Source: Gemmatimonadota bacterium
GTDB lineage: Bacteria > Gemmatimonadota > Gemmatimonadetes > Longimicrobiales > Longimicrobiaceae
DNA: 8,768 nucleotides
NCBI GenBank assembly: GCA_019240375.1
Contig: JAFAYN010000110.1
Span: 1 to 8,768 of the forward strand
Direction: 5' to 3'
The notes beneath the pieces are model-generated. The model was not told the origin of the DNA. It saw nothing but the letters and a program-made list of their open reading frames with translations, and searched no databases. Position 1 is the first letter of the stretch. Each line of letters starts with the position of its first letter. Of the stretch, positions 1 to 5,591 are shown piece after piece. A program made the translations under genes and the position numbers.

Positions 1-2
1 GG

Positions 3-173
3 ATCGGGCGGGGCGAGGTGCGCCCGGAGGCGGATGGCGACGAGATCGCCACGGTACTGATCGCCGCCCTGGAGGGCGGGGTGATGCTCTCCACCCTGTA
101 CGGCGACCCGGAGCACGCCCAGCGCACCTCCGACTACCTGAGCTGGTACCTGCAGGCGAACGTCAGCTCGTAG
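3..173 (+). CDS. TetR/AcrR-family transcriptional regulator, C-terminal fragment (5' end outside window)
   Basis: The reading frame is open from the left edge and ends at TAG 171-173, giving 56 residues. The stretch IAALEGGVMLSTLYGDPEH followed by a Trp/Tyr-containing last helix (YLSWYL) is the usual final-helix pattern of the TetR-family ligand-binding and dimerisation domain, where an 'EGa..L' helix is followed by a short turn and a terminal amphipathic helix. The DNA-binding helix-turn-helix is upstream of the window, so the operator and ligand cannot be predicted. The gene is convergent with the M23 peptidase gene, so it is not in an operon with anything visible here. Family assignment rests on this short C-terminal pattern only. 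Another all-helical regulator is possible. Confidence 0.7.
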   Translation: MGRGEVRPEADGDEIATVLIAALEGGVMLSTLYGDPEHAQRTSDYLSWYLQANVSS

Positions 174-192
174 GCCGGCGGCGCCTTTTTTT
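173..192 (+). terminator. Possible weak terminator after the TetR-type gene
   Basis: Directly after the TAG stop, a very GC-rich run (ggccggcggcgcc, 173-185) is followed by seven T residues at 186-192. The only clear stem is GGC/GCC with a 7-nt loop, so the hairpin is short. The T7 tract in such GC-rich DNA is the main reason to call it. The stronger hairpin at 198-224 lies just beyond and may share the job. Confidence 0.35.
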
Positions 193-197
193 CGCCC

Positions 198-224
198 ACC
201 GCGGGACCGCCCGGTCTCCGCGGT
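198..224 (-). terminator. Strong hairpin at the 3' end of the M23 gene
   Basis: The arms 198-208 and 213-224 are complementary except for one bulged base, with a loop of about 4 nt; the outer 7 bp are ACCGCGG/CCGCGGT. The hairpin directly abuts the peptidase stop codon (225-227). On the minus strand no T tract follows: there is an A7 run where a U tail would be needed. On the plus strand the T7 precedes the stem. It therefore looks like a 3'-end stabilising or convergent-gene hairpin rather than a textbook intrinsic terminator. Confidence 0.45.
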
Positions 225-764
225 CTAGCTCCGCCCCCGCAGCAGCGGGTACGGGTTGACCGCCACCCCGCCGGACACCCGCTTCCGGTCGGTGACGATG
301 GTCACCCCGAAGTGCAGGTGGTAGTTGCCGGGACCGGCGTTCCCGGTGTCGCCCACGTAGGCGATCACCTCCCCCCGCTTCACCTCCCGCCCCACCTTCG
401 CCCCCGGGGCGTACCCCGACAGGTGCGCGTAGTAGTAGACGGTGCGCCCGTCGGCGTCGCGCTCGTACAGGGTGGTCCCTCCCAGCGTGCTCTGCGACAT
501 CCGGGCGATGGTCCCGCTCGCGGCGGCGAGCACCGGGGTTCCCTTCGGCGCCGGGATGTCGATGGCCTCGTGCGTCCTCCCCCCGGAGCGTGCGTCGCTG
601 AAGGAGTCGTGGAGCTGGCCGGGGCGGATCCCCGTCACCGGGACGAGGAGCTGCGCGCCGGGGGCGGGGGCGTTTTCCGGCCCGCCGCCGAAGCACCCGG
701 CGAGGAGCGTGGCGCACGCGAGGACGGCCACGGCGGGCGTGGCGGAGCGGCTGCGACGGAGCAT
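225..764 (-). CDS. M23-family metallopeptidase lipoprotein (peptidoglycan endopeptidase)
   Basis: This 179-aa protein has a short basic N-terminus (MLRRSRS), a hydrophobic stretch and a lipobox L21-A22-G23-C24, so it is probably a lipid-anchored envelope protein. The M23 (LytM/lysostaphin-type) domain fills residues about 50-165. The zinc and catalytic signature is complete: H65 and D69 in HEAID (HxxxD), H114 in YYAHL, and H149/H151 in HLHFG (HxH). It is therefore predicted to be an active zinc endopeptidase that cuts peptide cross-links in peptidoglycan, unlike the degenerate LytM regulators. It is short for the family, with no coiled coil and no LysM domain. The ATG at 762-764 is chosen because the signal peptide starts there. 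The bases before it are pyrimidine-rich with no clear Shine-Dalgarno site. The gene is divergent from the TonB gene, with a 287-nt spacer carrying a leftward terminator-like hairpin that could act as a leader attenuator. Confidence 0.9.
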   Translation of the reverse strand: MLRRSRSATPAVAVLACATLLAGCFGGGPENAPAPGAQLLVPVTGIRPGQLHDSFSDARSGGRTHEAIDIPAPKGTPVLAAASGTIARMSQSTLGGTTLYERDADGRTVYYYAHLSGYAPGAKVGREVKRGEVIAYVGDTGNAGPGNYHLHFGVTIVTDRKRVSGGVAVNPYPLLRGRS

Positions 765-911
765 GGACGGGGAGGAGCTGCGGGTGTCGGACGGAAGCGC
801 GGACGGTCGGTCGGAGAGCGGCCTGCGGGGGTCGATCCGGGTCGTGCGAGCGGGGGACCAGGGAAAGGTAATCGCCGGGAGCGGGGCGACAAGGGGGACG
901 GAAGCGGAGGG

Positions 912-958
912 AAAAAAACGGCTCCGGGACAGGGCTTTCCACGCAACCGCTCCCGGAG
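912..958 (-). terminator. Leftward intrinsic-terminator-like hairpin upstream of the M23 gene (possible attenuator or small-RNA end)
   Basis: The perfect 8-bp inverted repeat CTCCGGGA (922-929) / TCCCGGAG (951-958) has a 21-nt loop. Read leftward, the stem is followed by CCG and then seven T residues (918-912). This is the geometry of a factor-independent terminator on the minus strand. It lies about 150 nt before the peptidase ATG with no annotated gene upstream of it on that strand. It could cut short a leader transcript of the M23 gene or end a small RNA that starts in the 961-1010 AT-rich patch. The large loop lowers confidence. Confidence 0.5.
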
Positions 959-960
959 TG

Positions 961-1010
961 GAACGGTTGTTGCCATCTAAAACATTGCGGTATCCAAACT
1001 TACGAAGACA
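961..1010. promoter_or_regulatory. AT-rich divergent promoter region between the M23 and TonB genes
   Basis: By hand count, 22 of these 50 bases are G or C (44%), in otherwise very GC-rich DNA. For rightward transcription, TTGCCA (970-975) matches TTGACA at 5 of 6 positions and TATCCA (991-996) is a poor -10, with only 15 bp between them. TTGTTG (967-972) gives an 18-bp spacer to the same -10. I found no convincing leftward hexamer pair. The call rests mainly on the composition dip and its place between divergent genes. Confidence 0.3.
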
Positions 1011-1011
1011 A

Positions 1012-1031
1012 GCACCCGCAACGCCGGGTGC
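1012..1031 (+). other. Small hairpin in the TonB mRNA leader
   Basis: GCACCC (1012-1017) and GGGTGC (1026-1031) are perfect inverted repeats around an 8-nt loop and end 5 nt before the AAGGAG ribosome binding site. No T tract follows, so it is not a terminator. It contains the in-frame GTG at 1028, so it would bury that alternative start. It could influence ribosome loading or mRNA stability, or be chance in GC-rich DNA. Confidence 0.4.
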
Positions 1032-1036
1032 CTTCC

Positions 1037-1042
1037 AAGGAG
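1037..1042 (+). promoter_or_regulatory. Ribosome binding site that fixes the TonB start
   Basis: AAGGAG lies 9 nt before the ATG at 1052. This supports ATG 1052 over the in-frame GTG at 1028, which has no such site and sits inside the leader hairpin. Confidence 0.8.
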
Positions 1043-1051
1043 AGGGACCCG

Positions 1052-1924
1052 ATGTTCAACACCCTGATCGCCTCCAAACCCGCCAGGAAGGGCTTCCTCA
1101 ATTCAAGAAACGTGCTCGCCTCCGCGGGGATCCACGCCGCGCTCCTGGGCGGCGCCGTGTACGCCATGGCGAACGCTCCCGAGCGGAAGGCCGCGGACCC
1201 GGAGGAGCAGGTCACCTACATGGACGTGCAGAAGCCCGAGCAGCCGCCGGTCGTGGAAACGCCGCCGCCCCCGCCGCCGCCTGCCGTGGAGGAGCCGCAG
1301 CCCCAGCCCGAGCAGCCCGCGGTGCTGGAAAAGCCCGTGGCCGAGCCGGCGCAGGTCAAGGCGGACGAGCCCGCGCCCACGCCCGAGGAGCCGATCGCCA
1401 AGGGGTTCCAGACGCTGGAGCCGCCGGCGACCCCGCCGGCCAGCATCCCCGCGGTGGATCCCAACGCGAAGCCGGTGAGCGTCGAGGACTTCAGCGGCGT
1501 CGGGGTGGCCGGTGGCGTGGCGTCAGGGGTGGAGGGCGGCCAGGCGCGCAACGCGGCCAAGGACCCGCCCAGCGGCGACGACGACGCGTCGAAGGCGAGC
1601 AGCGGCCCGGTGGACGTGGCCGTGGTGGAGGAGCGCCCGAAGCTGCAGAACGGCGACGAGATGCAGCGGGTGCTGGAGCGCCTGTACCCGCCCCTGCTGC
1701 GCGACGCCGGGGTGACGGGGCAGACGGTCCTGCAGTTCGTGATCGACACGGAGGGCCGGGTGGAGTCGTCCTCCGTGGAGGTGGTCTCGGCCACCAACGA
1801 CGCGTTCCGGGAGGCGTCGGTGAAGGCGGCGGAGAAGTTCCGCTTCCGCCCCGCGAAGATCGGCGGGCGCAACGTCCGGGTCGCCATCACCATGCCCATC
1901 AGCTGGACGCTGGACAAGGCGTAA
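1052..1924 (+). CDS. TonB-family energy transducer protein
   Basis: This 290-aa protein has the full TonB layout. A short cytoplasmic N-terminus is followed by one signal-anchor membrane helix at about residues 20-40. That helix holds S24-x-x-x-H28, matching the SxxxH motif (S16/H20) of E. coli TonB that is needed for coupling to ExbB/ExbD. A long Pro/Glu-rich periplasmic spacer runs from about 60 to 140 and includes seven consecutive prolines at about 71-77. A Gly/Val-rich linker follows (about 148-165). The TonB C-terminal domain occupies about 212-287, with YPPLLRDAGVTG, FVIDTEGRV and FRFRPAKIGGRNV typical of the family. TonB C-terminal domains contact the TonB box of outer-membrane receptors and transmit energy from the proton gradient. 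No exbB, exbD or receptor gene lies in the window, so the substrate is unknown. The gene looks monocistronic, with its own leader and a strong terminator 20 nt after the stop. Confidence 0.9.
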   Translation: MFNTLIASKPARKGFLNSRNVLASAGIHAALLGGAVYAMANAPERKAADPEEQVTYMDVQKPEQPPVVETPPPPPPPAVEEPQPQPEQPAVLEKPVAEPAQVKADEPAPTPEEPIAKGFQTLEPPATPPASIPAVDPNAKPVSVEDFSGVGVAGGVASGVEGGQARNAAKDPPSGDDDASKASSGPVDVAVVEERPKLQNGDEMQRVLERLYPPLLRDAGVTGQTVLQFVIDTEGRVESSSVEVVSATNDAFREASVKAAEKFRFRPAKIGGRNVRVAITMPISWTLDKA

Positions 1925-1944
1925 CCGGCGGCGGCCGAAAGCAG

Positions 1945-1978
1945 AGAGGGGGCCCGGCGACGGGCCCCCTCTTCGTTT
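1945..1978. terminator. Strong bidirectional terminator between the convergent TonB and modC genes
   Basis: The perfect 12-bp stem 1945-1956 / 1961-1972 (core GAGGGGGCCCG / CGGGCCCCCTC) is closed by a GCGA tetraloop, which fits the stable GNRA class. Rightward, the stem runs into TTCGTTT, a short interrupted T tail. Leftward, it begins 5 nt after the modC stop and is followed by CTGCTTTC. It can serve both convergent transcripts. Confidence 0.85.
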
Positions 1979-2613
1979 CACCCCTCCTGCCTCCCCGCCC
2001 GCAAAAAGAGCATCCGGTCCCCCAGTCGCTCCGCCTCCTCCCGGTCGTGCGTCACGAACACGAAGGGGATCCGCCACGTCCCGTGCGCGGCCACCACCTC
2101 GTCCTGCACCGCCCGGCGCGTTTCCAGGTCCAAGGAGGAAAAGGGCTCGTCCAGGAGGAGGACGTCCGGGTCGCTCATCAGCGCGCGGGCCAGCGCCACC
2201 CGCTGCCTCTCGCCTCCGGACAGCTCGGCGGGCCAGCGGCGGGCCAGATGGCCGATGCGGAAGGTGTCCAGCAGCCGCTCCAGCCGCGCGCGCGCCTCGT
2301 CGCCCCGGAGGCGGGCGCCGTACAGGACGTTGCGGGTGACGTCCAGGTGGGGGAAGAGGGCCAGGTCCTGGAACACCATCCCGACGCGCCGCTCCCGCGG
2401 GGGGACCCAGACCCGCCGCTCGCGCGACACCAGCGTCCGCCCGTCGAGGACGACCTCCCCCGCGTCGGGGCGCTCCAGCCCGGCGATCAGCCGCAGGGTC
2501 ATGGTCTTCCCCGCCCCGGACGGCCCGAACAGGACCAGGATCTCGTCCCGGACGGCGAAGTCCACGTCCAGCGTGAAGTGGGGGAGCCGTTTCATGGCGC
2601 GCACCTCCAGCAC
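1978..2613 (-). CDS. modC: Molybdate ABC transporter ATP-binding protein, short form without TOBE domain
   Basis: This 211-aa ABC ATPase has Walker A GPSGAGKT (30-37), Q-loop Q82 in MVFQD, signature LSGGE (131-135), Walker B VLLLDEP (151-157), D-loop SLD (160-162) and H-loop H189 in VTHD, so it should hydrolyse ATP and power ModB. It directly follows modB, which supports the molybdate assignment. Classical ModC is about 350 aa with a C-terminal TOBE/MOP oxyanion-binding domain. That domain is absent here and the protein ends just after the ATPase fold. The start chosen is GTG at 2613-2611, one base after the modB stop, because the resulting MLEV start aligns with the MLEL start of known ModC proteins and a GGGAGG run lies about 10 nt before it. 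An in-frame ATG at 2595 has a good GGAGG 8 nt (9 nt to the A) upstream and would give a protein six residues shorter. Both could be used. Confidence 0.88.
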   Translation of the reverse strand: MLEVRAMKRLPHFTLDVDFAVRDEILVLFGPSGAGKTMTLRLIAGLERPDAGEVVLDGRTLVSRERRVWVPPRERRVGMVFQDLALFPHLDVTRNVLYGARLRGDEARARLERLLDTFRIGHLARRWPAELSGGERQRVALARALMSDPDVLLLDEPFSSLDLETRRAVQDEVVAAHGTWRIPFVFVTHDREEAERLGDRMLFLRAGRQEG

Positions 2614-2614
2614 C

Positions 2615-3304
2615 CTAGCCGCGCCTCCCCCGCTGCCACCCCGGCACGCGGCGCCGCGCCCACACGTTCAGTCCCACCACCAGCGCCATGCTCGCGGCGC
2701 TGATCAGCAGCGCGTACACGCCGGCGGTGCGCATGTCCCCGGCGTCGGCCAGGAAGTAGATGGCGAGCGGGACGGTGGTGGTCTCGCCCGGGATGTTGCC
2801 GGCGATCATCACCGTGGCCCCGAACTCCCCGAGCGAGCGGGCGAAGGCGAGCACCACCCCCGCGGCCAGCCCCGGCCAGGCGAGCGGGAGGGTGACGGTG
2901 AGGAAGACCCGCCCCTCCCCCGCGCCTAGGGTGCGCGCCGCGTCCTCCAGCCGCCGGTCCACCCCCTGGAAGGCGGCCTTGGCGCTCTGGTACATCAGCG
3001 GAAAGGCGACCACCACCGCGGCGAGCACGGCGGCGTGCACGGTGAACAGGAGCCGGATCCCGAAGGCGCGCTCCAGCGGGGCGCCGACCGGACCGCCGCG
3101 CCCCAGGAGGACCAGGAGGAGGAAGCCGGTGACCACCGGCGGGAGGACCAGGGGGAGGACCAGGAGCCCGTCGAGCACGTCCTTGCCGGGGAAGTGGCGC
3201 CCGGTCATGGCGCGCGCGGCCAGCGTCCCGGCGACGGCAACCACCGCCAGCGCCGCCGCCGCCACGCGCAGCGACAGGAGGACGGGCTGCCAGTCCACGG
3301 TCAC
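2615..3304 (-). CDS. modB: Molybdate ABC transporter permease
   Basis: This 229-aa inner-membrane permease is of normal ModB length. Hydrophobic segments lie at about 8-32, 43-68, 86-107, 140-156 and 194-214. The ATPase-docking EAA loop is at about 120-145 (EDAARTLGAGEGRVF, then LPLAWPG). The stretch SLGEFGATVMIAGNIPGET (157-175) is typical of ModB and differs from the related sulfate permeases. The gene starts with GTG at 3304-3302, overlapping the modA stop as GTGA. No Shine-Dalgarno site precedes it, so translation is probably coupled to modA. The much longer leftward frame that continues upstream through modA is an antiphase shadow. Together with ModC it forms the channel that moves molybdate (possibly tungstate) into the cytoplasm. 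Confidence 0.92.
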   Translation of the reverse strand: MTVDWQPVLLSLRVAAAALAVVAVAGTLAARAMTGRHFPGKDVLDGLLVLPLVLPPVVTGFLLLVLLGRGGPVGAPLERAFGIRLLFTVHAAVLAAVVVAFPLMYQSAKAAFQGVDRRLEDAARTLGAGEGRVFLTVTLPLAWPGLAAGVVLAFARSLGEFGATVMIAGNIPGETTTVPLAIYFLADAGDMRTAGVYALLISAASMALVVGLNVWARRRVPGWQRGRRG

Positions 3305-4116
3305 GGCCGGGGCGCGGGGGAGGCGCCCACCCGGAAGCCGCGCCGCAGCAGCTCGGCGCGTCCCGCGGGACCGGTGAGGTACGCCACCAGGGCCTGCGCC
3401 TCCCGCGGGTGCCCGCTGGCCGACACCACCGCCACCGGGTACACCACCGGGCGGTGGGAGCCCGGCGGCGCCGGCGCCACCACCCGCACCCGGTCGGAGG
3501 CCAGGGCGTCGGTCCGGTAGACGACCCCCGCGTCCACGTTCCCGGACTCCACGTACGTGAGCACCTGCCGGACGTTCTGCGCGTACACCGTCTTGCGGGC
3601 GACCGCGTCGGCGATCCCCAGCGAGCGGAAGGTTTCCTCGGCGTACTCCCCCGCGGGGACGGAGCCCGGCGCGCCGACCGCCACCCGCCCGACCGTGGGG
3701 GAAGCCAGCTCCGCGAACCCCTTCACCTTCGGCGGGACGCCGGCGGGGACCACCAGCACCAGCTCGTTCCCGGCGAGGATCCGGCGGGAGCGCGCGTCCA
3801 CCAGCCCCCGCTTCGCCAGGGCGTCCATCTGCCCCTCGGAGGCGGAGACGAACACGTCCACCGCCGCACCGTGCTCGATCTGCTGCCGGAGCGCGCCCGA
3901 GGCCCCGAAATTGAGCCGCACCCGCACCCCCGGGTGCCCGGCCCGGTAACGCTCCGCCGTAGCGGTCATCACCTCGCGCAGGGAGGCCGCGGCGGACACG
4001 GTGAGCGTGACGTCGCCCGCGCCCCCGGGCACGCCGCGCCCGCACCCCCAGGCCGCCAGCGCGAGGAGCGCGGCGGCCCGGCGGACGAGACGGGGAAGCG
4101 GGAACCGCGGCTGCAT
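3301..4116 (-). CDS. modA: Molybdate ABC transporter substrate-binding lipoprotein
   Basis: This 271-aa protein has an export signal with twin basic residues and a hydrophobic core (about 9-24), then A22-W23-G24-C25, an acceptable though not ideal lipobox. It is probably anchored in the envelope and catches molybdate in the periplasm. The ModA ligand pocket is recognisable against E. coli ModA: S45 in AAASL, S73 in GASGALRQQ, A155 in SVPAGEYA, V182 in YAQNVRQV and Y200 in AGVVY. Oxyanion selectivity (molybdate versus tungstate) cannot be read from this. The ATG at 4114-4116 is chosen because the signal peptide starts there. The frame stays open upstream to about 4446, but that extension is out of phase with the gene that really occupies 4284-5411. 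No clear ribosome binding site precedes the ATG. A weak -10-like TAGATT lies at 4184-4179 on the minus strand. No ModE regulator gene is visible. Confidence 0.93.
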   Translation of the reverse strand: MQPRFPLPRLVRRAAALLALAAWGCGRGVPGGAGDVTLTVSAAASLREVMTATAERYRAGHPGVRVRLNFGASGALRQQIEHGAAVDVFVSASEGQMDALAKRGLVDARSRRILAGNELVLVVPAGVPPKVKGFAELASPTVGRVAVGAPGSVPAGEYAEETFRSLGIADAVARKTVYAQNVRQVLTYVESGNVDAGVVYRTDALASDRVRVVAPAPPGSHRPVVYPVAVVSASGHPREAQALVAYLTGPAGRAELLRRGFRVGASPAPRP

Positions 4117-4227
4117 CGGAATGGGCGGTGTGGTCAGGGGGAGGGCGGAGCGTGGAGGTGGAAAGCGGACGGCGCGCAATCTAGCGCGGAAACCGGGGCG
4201 ACGAAATGCGCCTCTACCCGGAAACGC

Positions 4228-4263
4228 GGAACGGGGCCGGAGCGACTGCCCCGACCCCGTTCC
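4228..4263 (-). terminator. Terminator between the unknown 375-aa gene and modA
   Basis: A perfect 9-bp inverted repeat GGAACGGGG (4228-4236) / CCCCGTTCC (4255-4263) extends inward by a wobble pair and three more G-C pairs, for 13 bp in all with a 10-nt loop. Read leftward, it starts 20 nt after the stop of the 375-aa gene and is followed by GCGTTTCC, a weak T tail. It probably ends that transcript, so modABC should have its own promoter in 4117-4227. Confidence 0.7.
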
Positions 4264-4283
4264 TCGGATCCCACGACACAGGG

Positions 4284-5411
4284 CTACGAGCGCGCGGGGC
4301 GCTCCCCCTGGAGGCAGGCCAGGATCTCCGCCGACTTTTCGCGCAGCTCCGTCCACGGGCCGCGCGCGAAGGGGAGGGTGCTCCGTTCCACCTCGCGCAG
4401 CGCCTGCGTCCCCTCGGCGAACAGGGCGCGGGCGGCCGCCAGCCACTCGTCCGGGGTGCGCGCCGGCGCGCTCTCCTGCGTTGAAGTGGCCGCAGCGCGC
4501 CCCCGGGGCTTCCGGCCGCTGCGCGCCGGGGCGGGTGCCTCCGGCTCCGACGGCGGGGCGACAGCCTCGGGAGCGGGCTCCGTAGCCGGCACGACGGCCT
4601 CCCTCTCGGTCGTCGCCTCGGCCACCGCTTCCGCCGCGGCCCGGGCGGAACGGCGCTTCCGCTTCCCCGCCGCGGGCGCTTCGTCCGTGGACGCTTCGGC
4701 CGGGGACTCCGGCGTCACGGGTACTTCCGCGACGACCGGCTCCGGCGTGACCACGGGCTCCGGCACGACGGGCGCGGGCTCCGCGGGAGCGCCCCCGCGC
4801 GACGACCGGCTCCGGGTCTTCCGGGGCGCGGGGGCTTCGCTCGCGGTGGCGCTTTCCACGGCTTCCGGCGCGGTCCGCGGCTCCTCCGGCTGTGCGGGCG
4901 CCTCCGTCTCCACGACCATCGCCGCTTCGGGGGCTGGCAACTCCGCCGGGCGCGCCTTCCGAGCGCGCGCGGGGCGCGGAGCGACTTCCGGGGCCGCGCT
5001 CTCGGCCGTCACGGCCGGGGCGGGCGCCGCCACCACCTCGACCGGGGCTTCGGCGGCGGGCTCTCCGGCCGCGCGGGGGCGGCGCGAGCGGACGGGGGTC
5101 TTCATCGTGGGCGGCTCCATTCGGGTCGGGGGCGTGGCTGTCTCCGGGGCGCGCTCCTGCGGCTCCTCCGGGCGCGGGGCGGCCGGGACGGCGGCCGGCT
5201 CGGCCCTGCGGGCGCGGGCGGCCCAGGGGTCGGCCAGGGCGATGGAGCCCTCGGCCTCCTTCATCTGGATCAGCGCCTTGTTGATCGAGAAGTTGCCGTA
5301 TCCCCAGGTCAGGAGGACGCGGCGCGCCTGCTCCTCGCTGGCGGCGGTCTCGGTGCGGCGCTTGTCCGTCATGCGGAGCTCTCCGCTCTCGGTCCTGCGG
5401 ATGACGAGCAT
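4284..5411 (-). CDS. Unrecognised protein with low-complexity Ala/Pro/Glu-rich, Arg/Lys-studded middle
   Basis: I do not recognise this 375-aa protein. Residues about 15-70 look folded and include WGYGNFSINKALIQMKEAEG. Residues about 70-318 are low complexity, made of Ala, Pro, Glu and Val with scattered basic clusters (RKARP, RKTRSRSSR, KRKRRS, RKPRGR). Residues 319-375 again look helical (TPDEWLAAARALF to AEILACLQGE). There is no signal peptide or membrane segment, so it is probably cytoplasmic. Acidic/proline linkers with basic patches recall histone H1-like or AT-hook proteins, so nucleic-acid binding is possible. This is inference only. The start could be ATG 5411 (longest, no clear ribosome binding site) or ATG 5372, which has GGAGAG six bases upstream and would remove 13 residues. 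It is a single gene: its terminator separates it from modA, and it lies 180 nt after the large gene to its right. Its GC content matches the host side. Confidence 0.75.
   Translation of the reverse strand: MLVIRRTESGELRMTDKRRTETAASEEQARRVLLTWGYGNFSINKALIQMKEAEGSIALADPWAARARRAEPAAVPAAPRPEEPQERAPETATPPTRMEPPTMKTPVRSRRPRAAGEPAAEAPVEVVAAPAPAVTAESAAPEVAPRPARARKARPAELPAPEAAMVVETEAPAQPEEPRTAPEAVESATASEAPAPRKTRSRSSRGGAPAEPAPVVPEPVVTPEPVVAEVPVTPESPAEASTDEAPAAGKRKRRSARAAAEAVAEATTEREAVVPATEPAPEAVAPPSEPEAPAPARSGRKPRGRAAATSTQESAPARTPDEWLAAARALFAEGTQALREVERSTLPFARGPWTELREKSAEILACLQGERPARS
4728..4815 (-). repeat. 18-bp direct repeat pair inside the 375-aa gene
   Basis: The same 18 bases (cgcgacgaccggctccgg on the plus strand) occur at 4728-4745 and 4798-4815, exactly 70 bp apart. 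Because 70 is not a multiple of 3, the copies are read in different frames: one codes for PEPVVA, the other for part of TRSRSSR. Shorter variants of GGCTCCGG occur nearby. It probably reflects expansion of low-complexity coding DNA. Confidence 0.6.
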
Positions 5412-5591
5412 GGTGCGGTCCGGTGGGGTTCAGATGCGCGACAAATCGTTGTCTTTCCTACACCTGAAATCCGCTTTCGTGCGCCCAGTGTGGAGTTATA
5501 CTCTATCGTAATCCTCAACGCCTCATCGCCGTGCTACAGTGTGCTGTGACAAATGAAGCGAAACTCATCGAGCATAGACGGCGAAGAGAGG
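5412..5591. promoter_or_regulatory. AT-richer spacer upstream of the 375-aa gene, with a small dyad
   Basis: This spacer lies between the stop of the large right-hand gene and the start of the 375-aa gene and is clearly AT-richer than the DNA to its left. It contains a dyad GACAA-atcg-TTGTC (5440-5453), about 30 bp before the ATG at 5411, where an operator could sit. A -10-like sequence reads TATAAC leftward and TATACT rightward around 5497-5502, but no well-spaced -35 accompanies it. A weak ACAG/CTGT hairpin lies at 5536-5547. No convincing terminator follows the large gene. I see no tRNA, attachment-site repeat or insertion-sequence end. Confidence 0.3.

Noticed and set aside
163..942. A 259-codon leftward frame over the M23 gene
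   Set aside because: It covers the same strand in a different frame from the motif-complete peptidase, and its sequence is Arg/Pro-rich without domain features.
442..2703. A 753-codon rightward open frame crossing the M23 gene, the TonB gene and part of the mod operon
   Set aside because: It overlaps genes with clear family motifs in other frames and its product is dominated by Arg/Gly/Ala/Pro runs, typical of a GC-rich shadow frame.
3305..4045. An N-terminal extension of ModB in the same frame, through modA
   Set aside because: Permease homology starts at the GTG overlapping the modA stop, and the extension is antiphase shadow of modA.
4117..4446. An N-terminal extension of ModA to about 4446
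   Set aside because: ModA homology and its signal peptide begin at 4116. The extension overlaps the 375-aa gene in another frame and runs through the 4228-4263 hairpin.
3409..5511. A 700-codon rightward frame opposite modA and the 375-aa gene
   Set aside because: It is antisense to two better-supported genes, with Ser/Ala/Gly/Arg-rich shadow composition and no recognisable motif.
5412..5591. tRNA, attachment site or insertion-sequence end at the composition boundary
   Set aside because: I looked for cloverleaf arms, terminal inverted repeats and duplicated target sites and found only short weak dyads.
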